DNA of 6,667 nucleotides from Bacteroidota bacterium (GTDB lineage Bacteria; Bacteroidota; Bacteroidia; Chitinophagales; Chitinophagaceae). The position numbers and the translations under genes were made by a program. This document shows, one piece after another, positions 1 to 5,615 of the stretch. Every line of letters starts with the position of its first letter. The stretch's first letter is position 1. The notes beneath the pieces were generated by a model. That model worked only from the letters and a program-made list of their open reading frames with translations. It made no database searches and was not told the DNA's origin. The DNA lies in NCBI GenBank assembly GCA_947460795.1, contig CANHJA010000128.1:1-6667 (forward strand). The letters run 5' to 3'.

Positions 1-34
1 ATTATCAATTATTTAATGAAAAGAAATTATGATT

Positions 35-42
35 TATCTTTA
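35..42 (+). promoter_or_regulatory. possible -7 box of rsmI (TATCTTTA)
   Basis: TATCTTTA matches the Bacteroidota -7 consensus TAnnTTTG at all but the last fixed base and lies 5 nt before the rsmI ATG. A TTTA 19 nt upstream (12-15) could be a weak -33 element. An upstream gene may run through this region, so the promoter is tentative. Confidence 0.22.
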
Positions 43-47
43 ACGGA

Positions 48-713
48 ATGAAATTATTTGTTGTTCCTACGCCTATTGGCAATTTGCAAGACATGACTTT
101 TAGGGCTATCGATACCCTGAAAAGTGTAGATATTATTTTGGCTGAAGACACCAGAACATCTTCTGTTTTACTAAAACACTATCAAATTCAAAAGCCAATT
201 TGGAGCTATCACATGCACAATGAACACAAAGTGGTAGAAAAATTAGTGGAAGATATTCAATCAGGAAAAACGATGGCTTTAATAACCGATGCAGGTACGC
301 CGGGTATTTCTGATCCGGGTTTTTTATTGGTTCGTGCTTGTGTTCAAAATGAAATTGAGGTTGAGTGTTTGCCCGGTGCTACGGCATTTGTTCCTGCATT
401 AGTGAATAGCGGATTTCCAATTAATCGATTTGTATATGAAGGATTTTTGCCTCAAAAAAAAGGCCGAATGACTTTATTAAATCAATTAAAAAATGAAGAG
501 CGAGCCATCGTTTTTTATGAAAGTCCACATCGATTAGCCAAAACATTAAAAGAACTAATTACGTACTTTGGAGAAGAACAAGAAGTATGTGTGTGCCGAG
601 AATTAAGTAAAAAATTTGAAGAACATAAAATAGGAAAATTGCCTGAAATAGCTGCCTACTATGAAACACATGCACCTAAAGGTGAGATCGTAGTGGTATT
701 AAAAGGGAAATAG
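48..713 (+). CDS. rsmI: 16S rRNA (cytidine(1402)-2'-O)-methyltransferase RsmI
   Basis: SAM-dependent enzyme of the tetrapyrrole-methylase (SpoU-unrelated) fold. The family adds the 2'-O-methyl group to C1402 of 16S rRNA, in the decoding centre of the small subunit, in the cytoplasm. Family signatures are visible in order: PTPIGNL at residues 7-13, AEDTR at 32-36, DAGTPGISDPG at 81-91 (SAM site), PGATA at 109-113, FYESPHR at 156-162, CRELSKKFEE at 183-192 and KGEIVVV at 211-217. At 221 aa it is shorter than the enterobacterial protein (about 286 aa); it ends right after the catalytic fold and lacks the C-terminal extension, as is usual in Bacteroidota. The ATG gives the expected MKLFVVPTPIGNL start. 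No Shine-Dalgarno is seen. It converges on the thioesterase gene. Identification is secure from motifs alone. Confidence 0.97.
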   Translation: MKLFVVPTPIGNLQDMTFRAIDTLKSVDIILAEDTRTSSVLLKHYQIQKPIWSYHMHNEHKVVEKLVEDIQSGKTMALITDAGTPGISDPGFLLVRACVQNEIEVECLPGATAFVPALVNSGFPINRFVYEGFLPQKKGRMTLLNQLKNEERAIVFYESPHRLAKTLKELITYFGEEQEVCVCRELSKKFEEHKIGKLPEIAAYYETHAPKGEIVVVLKGK

Positions 714-738
714 TTTCAACATGATGACCGGTATAAGT

Positions 739-796
739 TGTAGCTTATCAGAAATAAAATTTCTGCTACACAAACGAACTATTCCTTAGTTCAGCA
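739..796. terminator. two hairpins between convergent rsmI and thioesterase genes
   Basis: The first hairpin has stem CAGAAAT/ATTTCTG (749-755 with 759-765) around an AAA loop; TGTAG/CTACA (739-743 with 766-770) extends it across a 5-nt bulge. The second has a perfect 6-bp stem GAACTA/TAGTTC (776-781 with 787-792) and a TTCCT loop. On the plus strand the second is followed by an A-rich stretch, and neither has a good U-tract on either strand. Position between convergent genes suggests bidirectional termination or mRNA 3'-end protection, not a classic intrinsic terminator. Confidence 0.35.
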
Positions 797-818
797 AGAA
801 AAAAACATCTTACTTTGT

Positions 819-1208
819 CTATTCAAACAACGACTTTGCTTCATCAGAAATTCGTTTCGGCTTATTGGTTCTTTTATCAATCGCATACCATGTAATGATT
901 GCTTTTGCAGACAATTCATTTTTGGTTTTATTAAAAATTTCTACAATTCGAAATGTTTTTGCTTTTTCAATTTTTTCAATCCAAGTGCTTATTTCTATTT
1001 CATCATTTAATATGAGTTCTTTAAAATAATTTATTTCTTGATGAACAACGACCCATCGATATTCTTGTTTTATTTTTTCGGTTGCAACTTTGTCCCAATG
1101 TTTCCCAGAAGTATATTGAGCCCATTTGATATATTCTAAATTATTGACATGCAAATTTCCATCAATGTATTTTTCTTCTACCACTAAATTTATTTTGTAA
1201 ACTTTCAT
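819..1208 (-). CDS. hotdog-fold acyl thioesterase (4HBT / acyl-ACP thioesterase type)
   Basis: A 129-aa single-domain protein of the hotdog thioesterase superfamily, predicted to hydrolyse an acyl-CoA or acyl-ACP thioester in the cytoplasm. The diagnostic segment is at residues 16-31: Asp16-x-Asn18-x-His20-V-N-N followed by LEYIKWAQ. This matches the D-x-N-x-H-V-N-N-x-x-Y-I-x-W catalytic segment of plant FatA/FatB and related bacterial acyl-ACP thioesterases more closely than the YbgC pattern. Glu58 in HQEINYFKE sits where FatB has its additional catalytic acid (my alignment by eye). Only one hotdog domain is present, so it should work as a dimer or higher oligomer. The ATG lies 3 nt after the TAA of the dehydrogenase, in the same frame, which points to translational coupling. 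Substrate is not readable from sequence; fold is confident, chain specificity is not. Confidence 0.85.
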   Translation of the reverse strand: MKVYKINLVVEEKYIDGNLHVNNLEYIKWAQYTSGKHWDKVATEKIKQEYRWVVVHQEINYFKELILNDEIEISTWIEKIEKAKTFRIVEIFNKTKNELSAKAIITWYAIDKRTNKPKRISDEAKSLFE

Positions 1209-1211
1209 GTT

Positions 1212-2132
1212 TTAAAATCGTATTTTGTCCATCAACTCTTGGCTCATTTTTTCGGTCGCATTGTGAGAATAGCCAGCAATGTGTGGTGTAATTAAAACGT
1301 TGTATTTTAATAATTGTTCAATTAAATTATCAGATGTTTGTAAGATTTCATGGATGTTTTTTTCTTCTTCCAAAACATCCAAGCACGCACCTATAATTTT
1401 CTCATTTTGCAACCCTTTTAAAATGGTAGACGTATTGGCAATAGGACCTCTTGAGGAATTTATCAATACATGCTGGTTTTTCATGCTCAATAAAAATTCA
1501 TCGTTATAATAATGTTTTGTCTCCTCATTTAACGGTAAATGAAACGAAAGTACTGTAGCTTTTTCTTTCAATTCTTCTAAGGAAACTTCCCGTATAAAGT
1601 CATTGGAAAATCCAGTTTTGTTTTTATCATAAACAAGAATCGAATTGGTAAAAACAGCCATTTTTTTTGCAAAAGCACTTCCAGTATTTCCGTAACCAAT
1701 AATTCCTATTGTTTGATTTTCTAATTCAAATCCTCTGTTGGGTTCACGAGACCATTGTTTATTTTTTATTTCTTCAAAAGAAGTGTGAATGTTTTTATTC
1801 AAACTCAACAACATACCTGTAATATGTTCGGCAACAGAGTTGGCAATTCCATTTGGTGAACTTTCACATTGAATATTTTTTTGGTTACAATATGCTACAT
1901 CAATAATTTCCATTCCAGAACCTATTCTGCCAATCCATTTCAGGTTAGGATATTTTTCAATTTCTGTTTTATTTAAAATTAATTTATTGGAAGTGATAAT
2001 ACCAACGATCAATTCATTATTGATGAATGAACACTCATTCTTGTTGATGTAATGAATGAGCTCATAATTTTTTTCAATTAAAAAGGCATTGAATTTTTCA
2101 GAAATGGGCGATGCGATGAGTACTTGTTTCAC
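1212..2132 (-). CDS. D-isomer-specific 2-hydroxyacid dehydrogenase (NAD-dependent)
   Basis: A 306-aa member of the D-2-hydroxyacid dehydrogenase family (phosphoglycerate, glycerate, hydroxypyruvate and lactate dehydrogenases), which reversibly reduces 2-oxoacids with NAD(P)H. The nucleotide loop is G146-YG-NT-G151, and Asp169 ends the second Rossmann strand, which favours NAD over NADP. The catalytic triad is in place: Arg228 in INSSRGP, Glu257 five residues after Asp252 in LDVLEEE, and His284 in TPHIAGY. The usual Pro after the catalytic Glu is replaced by Lys. There is no ACT domain, so it is not the long regulated SerA form. The start is GTG at 2132; the resulting MKQVLIASPIS is a normal first strand for the family. 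It begins 20 nt after rsmA and ends 3 nt before the thioesterase. The true substrate is unknown; 3-phosphoglycerate or hydroxypyruvate are plausible guesses. Confidence 0.88.
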   Translation of the reverse strand: MKQVLIASPISEKFNAFLIEKNYELIHYINKNECSFINNELIVGIITSNKLILNKTEIEKYPNLKWIGRIGSGMEIIDVAYCNQKNIQCESSPNGIANSVAEHITGMLLSLNKNIHTSFEEIKNKQWSREPNRGFELENQTIGIIGYGNTGSAFAKKMAVFTNSILVYDKNKTGFSNDFIREVSLEELKEKATVLSFHLPLNEETKHYYNDEFLLSMKNQHVLINSSRGPIANTSTILKGLQNEKIIGACLDVLEEEKNIHEILQTSDNLIEQLLKYNVLITPHIAGYSHNATEKMSQELMDKIRF

Positions 2133-2136
2133 GTTG

Positions 2137-2144
2137 CGAAGTTA
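2137..2144 (-). promoter_or_regulatory. possible -7 box before the dehydrogenase GTG
   Basis: On the minus strand TAACTTCG (one mismatch to TAnnTTTG) is followed by CAAC and the GTG start. The layout resembles the dusB upstream region. No -33 element is seen at 19-21 nt. It may be chance, with the gene simply read through from rsmA. Confidence 0.2.
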
Positions 2145-2152
2145 GAAAAATA

Positions 2153-2908
2153 TTAAGCAAATGTTGAGTTATATAAATCTACAAATTGCTGCACGCTTAA
2201 TTGCTCTGCGCGCTTTGTAAAAATATCACCTTGTAACTTTTCTGCAGTCAAAATGGATTTTAAACTGTTGCGCAATGTTTTTCTACGCTGATTAAATGCT
2301 GCTTTTACAAATGTTTTGAATTTTTTTTCGTCTTTAATTTGATAAGGATTGTTATTTCTTGTCAATCGAATGACACCTGAAGTTACTTTTGGTGGAGGTG
2401 TAAAACTCGATGCAGGAACATCAAATAAATATTCAATATCATAAAAACACTGCACAATCACGCTCATAATTCCGTAACTTTTACTTCCATGTTTTGATGC
2501 AATTCTTTCTGCTACTTCTTTTTGAAACATGCCAACCACTTCGTCTACATGATCTTTCCAATCTAATACTTTAAAAATAATTTGTGTAGAAATATTATAA
2601 GGAAAGTTGCCAATAATAGAAAAGTGATCGGGAAAAGGGAGCTCAGCATCTAAGAAATCATCGTGGCTAATTTTACCTTGAAGCGCTGGATATGTTTTGT
2701 GTAAATAATCAATTTTTTCTTTGTCGAGCTCAATACACATATAATTTTCAAAAGGCATGTTCATTAAATATTTGGTAATGGCGCCTCCACCGGGTCCCAC
2801 TTCCACTAAGTTTTTGATATTGGGCCCCAATCCTTCTACTATTTTTTGACATACATTTTCGTCGTGTAAAAAATGTTGTCCAAGCTCTTTTTTAAGTGTG
2901 TATTGCAT
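2153..2908 (-). CDS. rsmA: 16S rRNA (adenine(1518)-N6/adenine(1519)-N6)-dimethyltransferase RsmA
   Basis: KsgA/Dim1-type enzyme that transfers four methyl groups from SAM to two adjacent adenines in helix 45 of 16S rRNA, a late checkpoint of small-subunit assembly. Visible signatures: KKELGQHFL at residues 6-14, SAM motif I VEVGPGGG at 35-42, acidic Glu60 (CIELD) for the ribose, Asp84 (HDDFLD) near the adenine ring, the catalytic NFPY at 101-104 (N-L/I/F-P-Y motif IV), FTPPPKV at 169-175, and a basic FNQRRKTLRNSL at 205-216 in the C-terminal RNA-contacting domain. At 251 aa it is complete and near the usual length (about 255-270). The ATG is the natural start because MQYTLKKELGQHFL aligns with the family N-terminus. 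The upstream gap to the ECF operon is 135 nt; downstream the dehydrogenase follows at 20 nt. Confidence 0.97.
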   Translation of the reverse strand: MQYTLKKELGQHFLHDENVCQKIVEGLGPNIKNLVEVGPGGGAITKYLMNMPFENYMCIELDKEKIDYLHKTYPALQGKISHDDFLDAELPFPDHFSIIGNFPYNISTQIIFKVLDWKDHVDEVVGMFQKEVAERIASKHGSKSYGIMSVIVQCFYDIEYLFDVPASSFTPPPKVTSGVIRLTRNNNPYQIKDEKKFKTFVKAAFNQRRKTLRNSLKSILTAEKLQGDIFTKRAEQLSVQQFVDLYNSTFA

Positions 2909-3043
2909 TTATTTTTTTAAAAGATATTCTATTTTCAATGAATTCTTGAGCAATTGTTTGATCAAAAACATCTATTTTTTACGAAGTTAATCCATTTCAA
3001 TCTTAAATTTAGCTTAGATTCAATTATGTGTATTTAAATTCAC
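2909..3043. other. intergenic region between the ECF operon and rsmA
   Basis: This holds the presumed rsmA promoter and any end signal of the sigma operon, both on the minus strand. Candidate -7 boxes are TATCTTTT (complement of 2919-2926, 10 nt before the ATG) and TAACTTCG (complement of 2982-2989); neither has a -33 element at the right distance. A 10-bp palindrome TTTGATCAAA lies at 2957-2966. An AATCT/AGATT pair (2999-3003 with 3016-3020) is a poor hairpin with no U-tract. No convincing terminator or ORF is seen, so readthrough from the sigma operon into rsmA is possible. Confidence 0.3.
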
Positions 3044-3379
3044 TTAAACAGATAATTTTTGATTAATGTAATGCGGAATCATATCATTTATTTCATATAT
3101 GATATGTGCAATAGCACCGAGTAAAACCATTTTTTTAAAATCATTCAGCAAAATAGAATGAGGGAAATAATATGCACTAATAAAAGAAAAAATAACATAA
3201 GTACATATTTGTAAACTAAAAATTATAATTGCCTGAATTTTTATAGGCGAAGATTTTGTTTCTATTTTAGGTTCTATTTTTTTCATGATATTAGATTCCA
3301 AAAATGATGGAATCTCAAGCAAATGTTGTGTTTGCATTAGTTCATAAAAACCATCTTCTTTATGAGAATCTTTATTCAT
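3044..3379 (-). CDS. small membrane protein after ECF sigma factor, candidate anti-sigma factor
   Basis: A 111-aa protein that I do not recognise as a named family. Residues 1-46 are hydrophilic and presumably cytoplasmic, with a short helix-like motif at 19-35 (HLLEIPSFLESNIMKKI). This resembles the leucine/Pro/Phe...Met-x-x-Ile segment often seen at the N-terminus of short membrane proteins encoded next to sigma factors in Bacteroidota. A clear membrane helix spans about 48-71, and a shorter hydrophobic stretch about 84-96. There is no zinc-binding H-x3-C-x2-C motif, so it is not a ZAS-type anti-sigma factor. The ATG lies 9 nt after the sigma factor's TAA in the same frame, so the two are very likely made together. 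Anti-sigma function is inferred from gene order, topology and this motif only. Confidence 0.6.
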   Translation of the reverse strand: MNKDSHKEDGFYELMQTQHLLEIPSFLESNIMKKIEPKIETKSSPIKIQAIIIFSLQICTYVIFSFISAYYFPHSILLNDFKKMVLLGAIAHIIYEINDMIPHYINQKLSV

Positions 3380-3388
3380 ATTGCTAAA

Positions 3389-3925
3389 TTATAATTTTTC
3401 ATACACATTTTTAAAATTTTTTCTTGCTCTATGGAGCAATACTTTTACATTGCTTTCAGTATATCCTAAAATATCGGCTGTTTCTTTTATGCTCAATTCT
3501 TCAAGATAAAATAAATTTAAAACCACTGATTCTTTTTCATTGAGTAAAGAAATTGTTTTGGCTACTTGTTCTTTTGTTTCTTTTTTGTCAATAGCATTTG
3601 GAATACTAATTGAAATGGATTCTTCACCATTTTCATTTTGTATCATTTCTTGCCATTGAAATTTATGTTCTACTTTTTGAAAGCGAATAGCTTCGTTAAA
3701 AACGATACGCAACAACCATGTTTTAAAAGTACTTTCTTGACGGAAATTTTTTAGATATTTAAATACATTAATAAAACTATTTTGAACAACTTCTTCTGCA
3801 TTTTCTTTTTGCTTACAAATAGACATGGCTAATTGCAAAGCGGAAAGTGCATAAAGGCGATACAGATATCGAAATGATGCTGTATCGCCCTGAAGAATTT
3901 TTTGAATAAGAAGTTGCTCGTTCAA
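3389..3925 (-). CDS. ECF-type RNA polymerase sigma factor (sigma-70 family)
   Basis: A 178-aa group-4 (extracytoplasmic function) sigma factor that would direct RNA polymerase core to a small regulon. Sigma region 2 covers about residues 7-85. It includes the DAEE-like core-binding stretch AEEVVQNSFINVFKYL (43-58) and the FRQESTFKTWLLRIVFNEAIRF stretch that recognises and melts the -10 element. A variable linker (86-120) precedes region 4 at about 122-172, where LNEKESVVLNLFYLEELSIKETADILG and the helix-turn-helix ending in ESNVKVLLHRARKNF contact the -35 element. No extra C-terminal domain is present. The start must be TTG at 3925: the in-frame codons back to the upstream gene's TAA are only CAT, ATA and AAA, and the next Met is residue 34, inside region 2. 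The gap from the GIN gene is 9 nt. A weak start in third place suggests low sigma output relative to the membrane proteins. Confidence 0.93.
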   Translation of the reverse strand: MNEQLLIQKILQGDTASFRYLYRLYALSALQLAMSICKQKENAEEVVQNSFINVFKYLKNFRQESTFKTWLLRIVFNEAIRFQKVEHKFQWQEMIQNENGEESISISIPNAIDKKETKEQVAKTISLLNEKESVVLNLFYLEELSIKETADILGYTESNVKVLLHRARKNFKNVYEKL

Positions 3926-3934
3926 ATGTATTTT

Positions 3935-4696
3935 TTATTGTTTTGAAATAGAGCCTATTCCTTCTGAATTAATTTTTGTTATGATAGCAGCGCCCGTGTA
4001 GGTTATTTCTCCAATCCCTGTGTTGCTCATATCTAAAGAATCTGTTGCATTCACTTCTATTGAACCAACGCCTGAGTTGTCAACTTTTGCATATTTGTTT
4101 ACAAGTTGAATAGCATCAATAGAGCCAGTACCGTTGTTATCTATTTCTGAATGACTAGCAATCCCTTTTATTTCTATACTACCCACTCCAGAATTTTCTA
4201 TATTCAGTTTTTTAACATTCACGTTCATTGCCATGCTACCAATACCATCGTTCACAATTTTCATTTTATCAGCATTTAAAATCCCAGAACTTTCGATTGA
4301 ACCAATTCCACTTTGTGTAATTGAATTTAATTTATTGATATATACTTTTACTGTTACGTAGTCTCCAATGCTACTATTACTTCCAAAAATAAAATGCTTT
4401 ATTGACTTGAAATTTATATTCAAATTACTGCCACTAACTTTTGTTAAATTTTCAAATAATTTTTTGTCATAATAAAAAACAATACGTTCAGTATCTGATG
4501 GAATTATTTCAATATCACAATTACAATCTGAAGACAATTGACTCACTCCAGCTATTGATAATGAGTCCTCTACTAAAGCATTGCTATGTGTTTGATTATT
4601 GAAAAATGAACTTAGTGAAATAGTTGAACCTAAAAATAAAATAACTCCACCTAAAAATACTAAAGCAAATCCGTAAAATAGTTTATAGTTTCTCAT
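3935..4696 (-). CDS. membrane-anchored head-GIN / DUF2807 beta-repeat protein
   Basis: A 253-aa protein with an N-terminal membrane helix at about residues 7-29 after a positively charged MRNYK. That predicts a cytoplasmic N-terminus with the rest in the periplasm, as a signal anchor or a non-lipoprotein signal peptide. Two close cysteines (C58, C60 in DCNCD) open the exported part. From about residue 127 to the end, a repeated (S/N)-x-G-(I/V/T)-G-(S/E)-(I/M) motif appears seven times, with first glycines at 130, 151, 170, 189, 209, 227 and 246, about 19 residues apart. This is the pattern of the GIN-domain (DUF2807) beta-helix/solenoid found in putative auto-transporter adhesin-like proteins of Bacteroidota. 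The family has no established biochemical activity. Its ATG overlaps the end of the preceding gene by 14 bp, and it sits just before a sigma factor, implying a role in envelope sensing or maintenance. Confidence 0.85.
   Translation of the reverse strand: MRNYKLFYGFALVFLGGVILFLGSTISLSSFFNNQTHSNALVEDSLSIAGVSQLSSDCNCDIEIIPSDTERIVFYYDKKLFENLTKVSGSNLNINFKSIKHFIFGSNSSIGDYVTVKVYINKLNSITQSGIGSIESSGILNADKMKIVNDGIGSMAMNVNVKKLNIENSGVGSIEIKGIASHSEIDNNGTGSIDAIQLVNKYAKVDNSGVGSIEVNATDSLDMSNTGIGEITYTGAAIITKINSEGIGSISKQ
3938..4315 (-). repeat. seven ~57-bp coding repeats (GxGS rungs) in the head-GIN gene
   Basis: Seven protein-level units of about 19 residues (spacings 21, 19, 19, 20, 18 and 19), each with a Gly-x-Gly-Ser/Glu-Ile/Met core. 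The DNA is diverged between units, so this is an old structural repeat, not a recent tandem duplication. The last unit ends 5 residues before the stop, so the solenoid runs to the C-terminus without a cap. Confidence 0.8.
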
Positions 4697-5105
4697 TATT
4701 ATTATCGTTTATTGATGAATTATTTCTATTAATATTTGAATTCATAATTGCAGTTAAAATATTAGCTATGCCTAAGAAAAATAGAATTGAACCTATGACT
4801 GTAAATGGCAAATGAATATATGTGTAGTGAGAAATAAAATACCCAACCAATAAACCTAATGCAATTGCAATTAAATTTAATCCTTTCGTAAAAGCATTTT
4901 TGGATTGATAGTTTTCGTTACCAATGCTGTGCTCTTTTAATGGAGGAGGTGTGAGACCTTTTTCTATCATGAGCTTTCGCTCATCCATGATTTTATTTTT
5001 ATTTTGATAATAAAAGTACATTCCTAGAATTGGTACCATAAAAGTGAAAAATATGGCAAAGAATGGAATGAACTCTTCTGGTGAAGTAGAAAGTAATGTT
5101 GTCAT
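4683..5105 (-). CDS. three-helix membrane protein (DUF6249-like) heading the ECF operon
   Basis: A 140-aa integral membrane protein of unknown function. Predicted helices lie at about residues 12-33, 72-92 and 97-121. Between helices 1 and 2 is a charged loop with DERKLMIEKGLTPPP (41-55); an R-x-x-x-I-E-K-G-x-x-P-P signature of this kind is common in small membrane proteins encoded beside ECF sigma and GIN-domain genes in Bacteroidota, and I believe it corresponds to the DUF6249 group. The C-terminal tail (122-140) is rich in Asn and Ser. It is the first gene of the operon and overlaps the GIN gene by 14 bp, so the two are probably translationally coupled. It may be a partner of the GIN protein or of the putative anti-sigma factor; no enzymatic residues are visible. 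Confidence 0.75.
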   Translation of the reverse strand: MTTLLSTSPEEFIPFFAIFFTFMVPILGMYFYYQNKNKIMDERKLMIEKGLTPPPLKEHSIGNENYQSKNAFTKGLNLIAIALGLLVGYFISHYTYIHLPFTVIGSILFFLGIANILTAIMNSNINRNNSSINDNNNEKL

Positions 5106-5151
5106 TTGTTTATTGTTTTATATATAGAGTAATTAATAAAAGAAAAGGTTA

Positions 5152-5159
5152 CAAATATG
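5152..5159 (-). promoter_or_regulatory. possible -7 box of the ECF operon (CATATTTG)
   Basis: On the minus strand CATATTTG matches TAnnTTTG at five of six fixed positions and lies 46 nt before the ATG at 5105. The nearest TTG upstream is 25 nt away, longer than the usual 19-21 nt, so the -33 part is weak. An alternative is a promoter used by the operon's own ECF sigma factor, whose consensus cannot be guessed from one site. Confidence 0.28.
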
Positions 5160-5245
5160 AATTATTTTAATTTTATACTTTCATCAATTACAAATACGAT
5201 TAAACTAGCGCCCAGCAAATTCGATATTCTATTTTCTTATTTATT

Positions 5246-5288
5246 TAAAAAAATCGCATCGATATTAAATGAAAGTAATTCCTTCATT
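5246..5288 (-). terminator. possible terminator of the 89-aa membrane protein gene
   Basis: Downstream of the stop at 5321, the minus strand has a hairpin AATGAA/TTCATT (complement of 5283-5288 and 5268-5273, 9-nt loop). A 4-bp hairpin ATCG-ATG-CGAT (5253-5263) follows, running directly into seven T residues (complement of 5247-5253). The T-run after a hairpin is terminator-like, but the stem is short and AT-rich. Confidence 0.28.
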
Positions 5289-5320
5289 AAGTAACTCATT
5301 CGCTATTAATTGCCTTCCAA

Positions 5321-5590
5321 TTATCTTGAGGTATCAGAAGGTATATTTGTGCTGTCTGTTATAATTGATTTAGCAGCAGAATCTGCAGCATTTGAAATTG
5401 AATTTCCAGCTTCATTCAATTCAGTATTTTCTTTTTTAGCTTTCACTTCACTGTTACATCCTTTCATCCAGACAAAAATTCCCACACCTAATAAACCCAA
5501 CAAAATTATTGGCATAATCCATTGCATAGTATCAAAAGTTGTCTCTTCTGAATTTGTAGGTTCTGGCGTTTTGTCTGTAAAGTTGTTCAT
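5321..5590 (-). CDS. small single-pass membrane protein of unknown function
   Basis: An 89-aa protein. An acidic, Thr-rich N-terminus (1-21) is followed by one strongly hydrophobic helix at about residues 23-42, then W-M-K-G-C-N with a single Cys at 45, and a hydrophilic Ala/Ser/Asn-rich tail (50-89) with a helical stretch NSISNAADSAAKSI. The 'helix then KGC' arrangement resembles the N-terminal linker of some Bacteroidota OmpA-family proteins, but no OmpA domain follows; the reading frame stops at 5321 with only a few codons to the next in-frame stop, so there is no sign of recent truncation. Lone, with its own upstream region divergent from dusB. A longer open frame on the opposite strand has no protein-like features, so the minus-strand reading is preferred. 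Confidence 0.65.
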   Translation of the reverse strand: MNNFTDKTPEPTNSEETTFDTMQWIMPIILLGLLGVGIFVWMKGCNSEVKAKKENTELNEAGNSISNAADSAAKSIITDSTNIPSDTSR

Positions 5591-5615
5591 TTTAAAGTTA
5601 TTTTATATGTGAAGG

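Noticed and set aside
1279..1509. 76-aa open frame on the plus strand
   Set aside because: It lies wholly inside the dehydrogenase gene, opposite well-conserved catalytic segments, and shows no family features.
2957..2966. Palindrome TTTGATCAAA as an operator upstream of rsmA
   Set aside because: A 10-bp AT-rich palindrome is expected by chance at this composition, and no second copy was noticed near other promoters.
2999..3020. AATCT/AGATT inverted repeat as a terminator of the sigma operon
   Set aside because: The stem is only 5 bp with a 12-nt loop, and no U-tract follows on the minus strand.
3925..3935. GIN and sigma as one frameshifted or fused gene
   Set aside because: They share a frame but are separated by a clear TAA; both proteins are complete for their families, so two separate genes are the simpler reading.
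3938..4315. GIN-gene repeats as a recent tandem duplication or phase-variable repeat
   Set aside because: The units are similar only at protein level and differ in length (18-21 residues), so slippage or recent duplication is unlikely.
5310..5612. 100-aa open frame on the plus strand
   Set aside because: It is antisense to the 89-aa membrane protein, whose helix-KGC layout and promoter-like upstream sequence are more gene-like.
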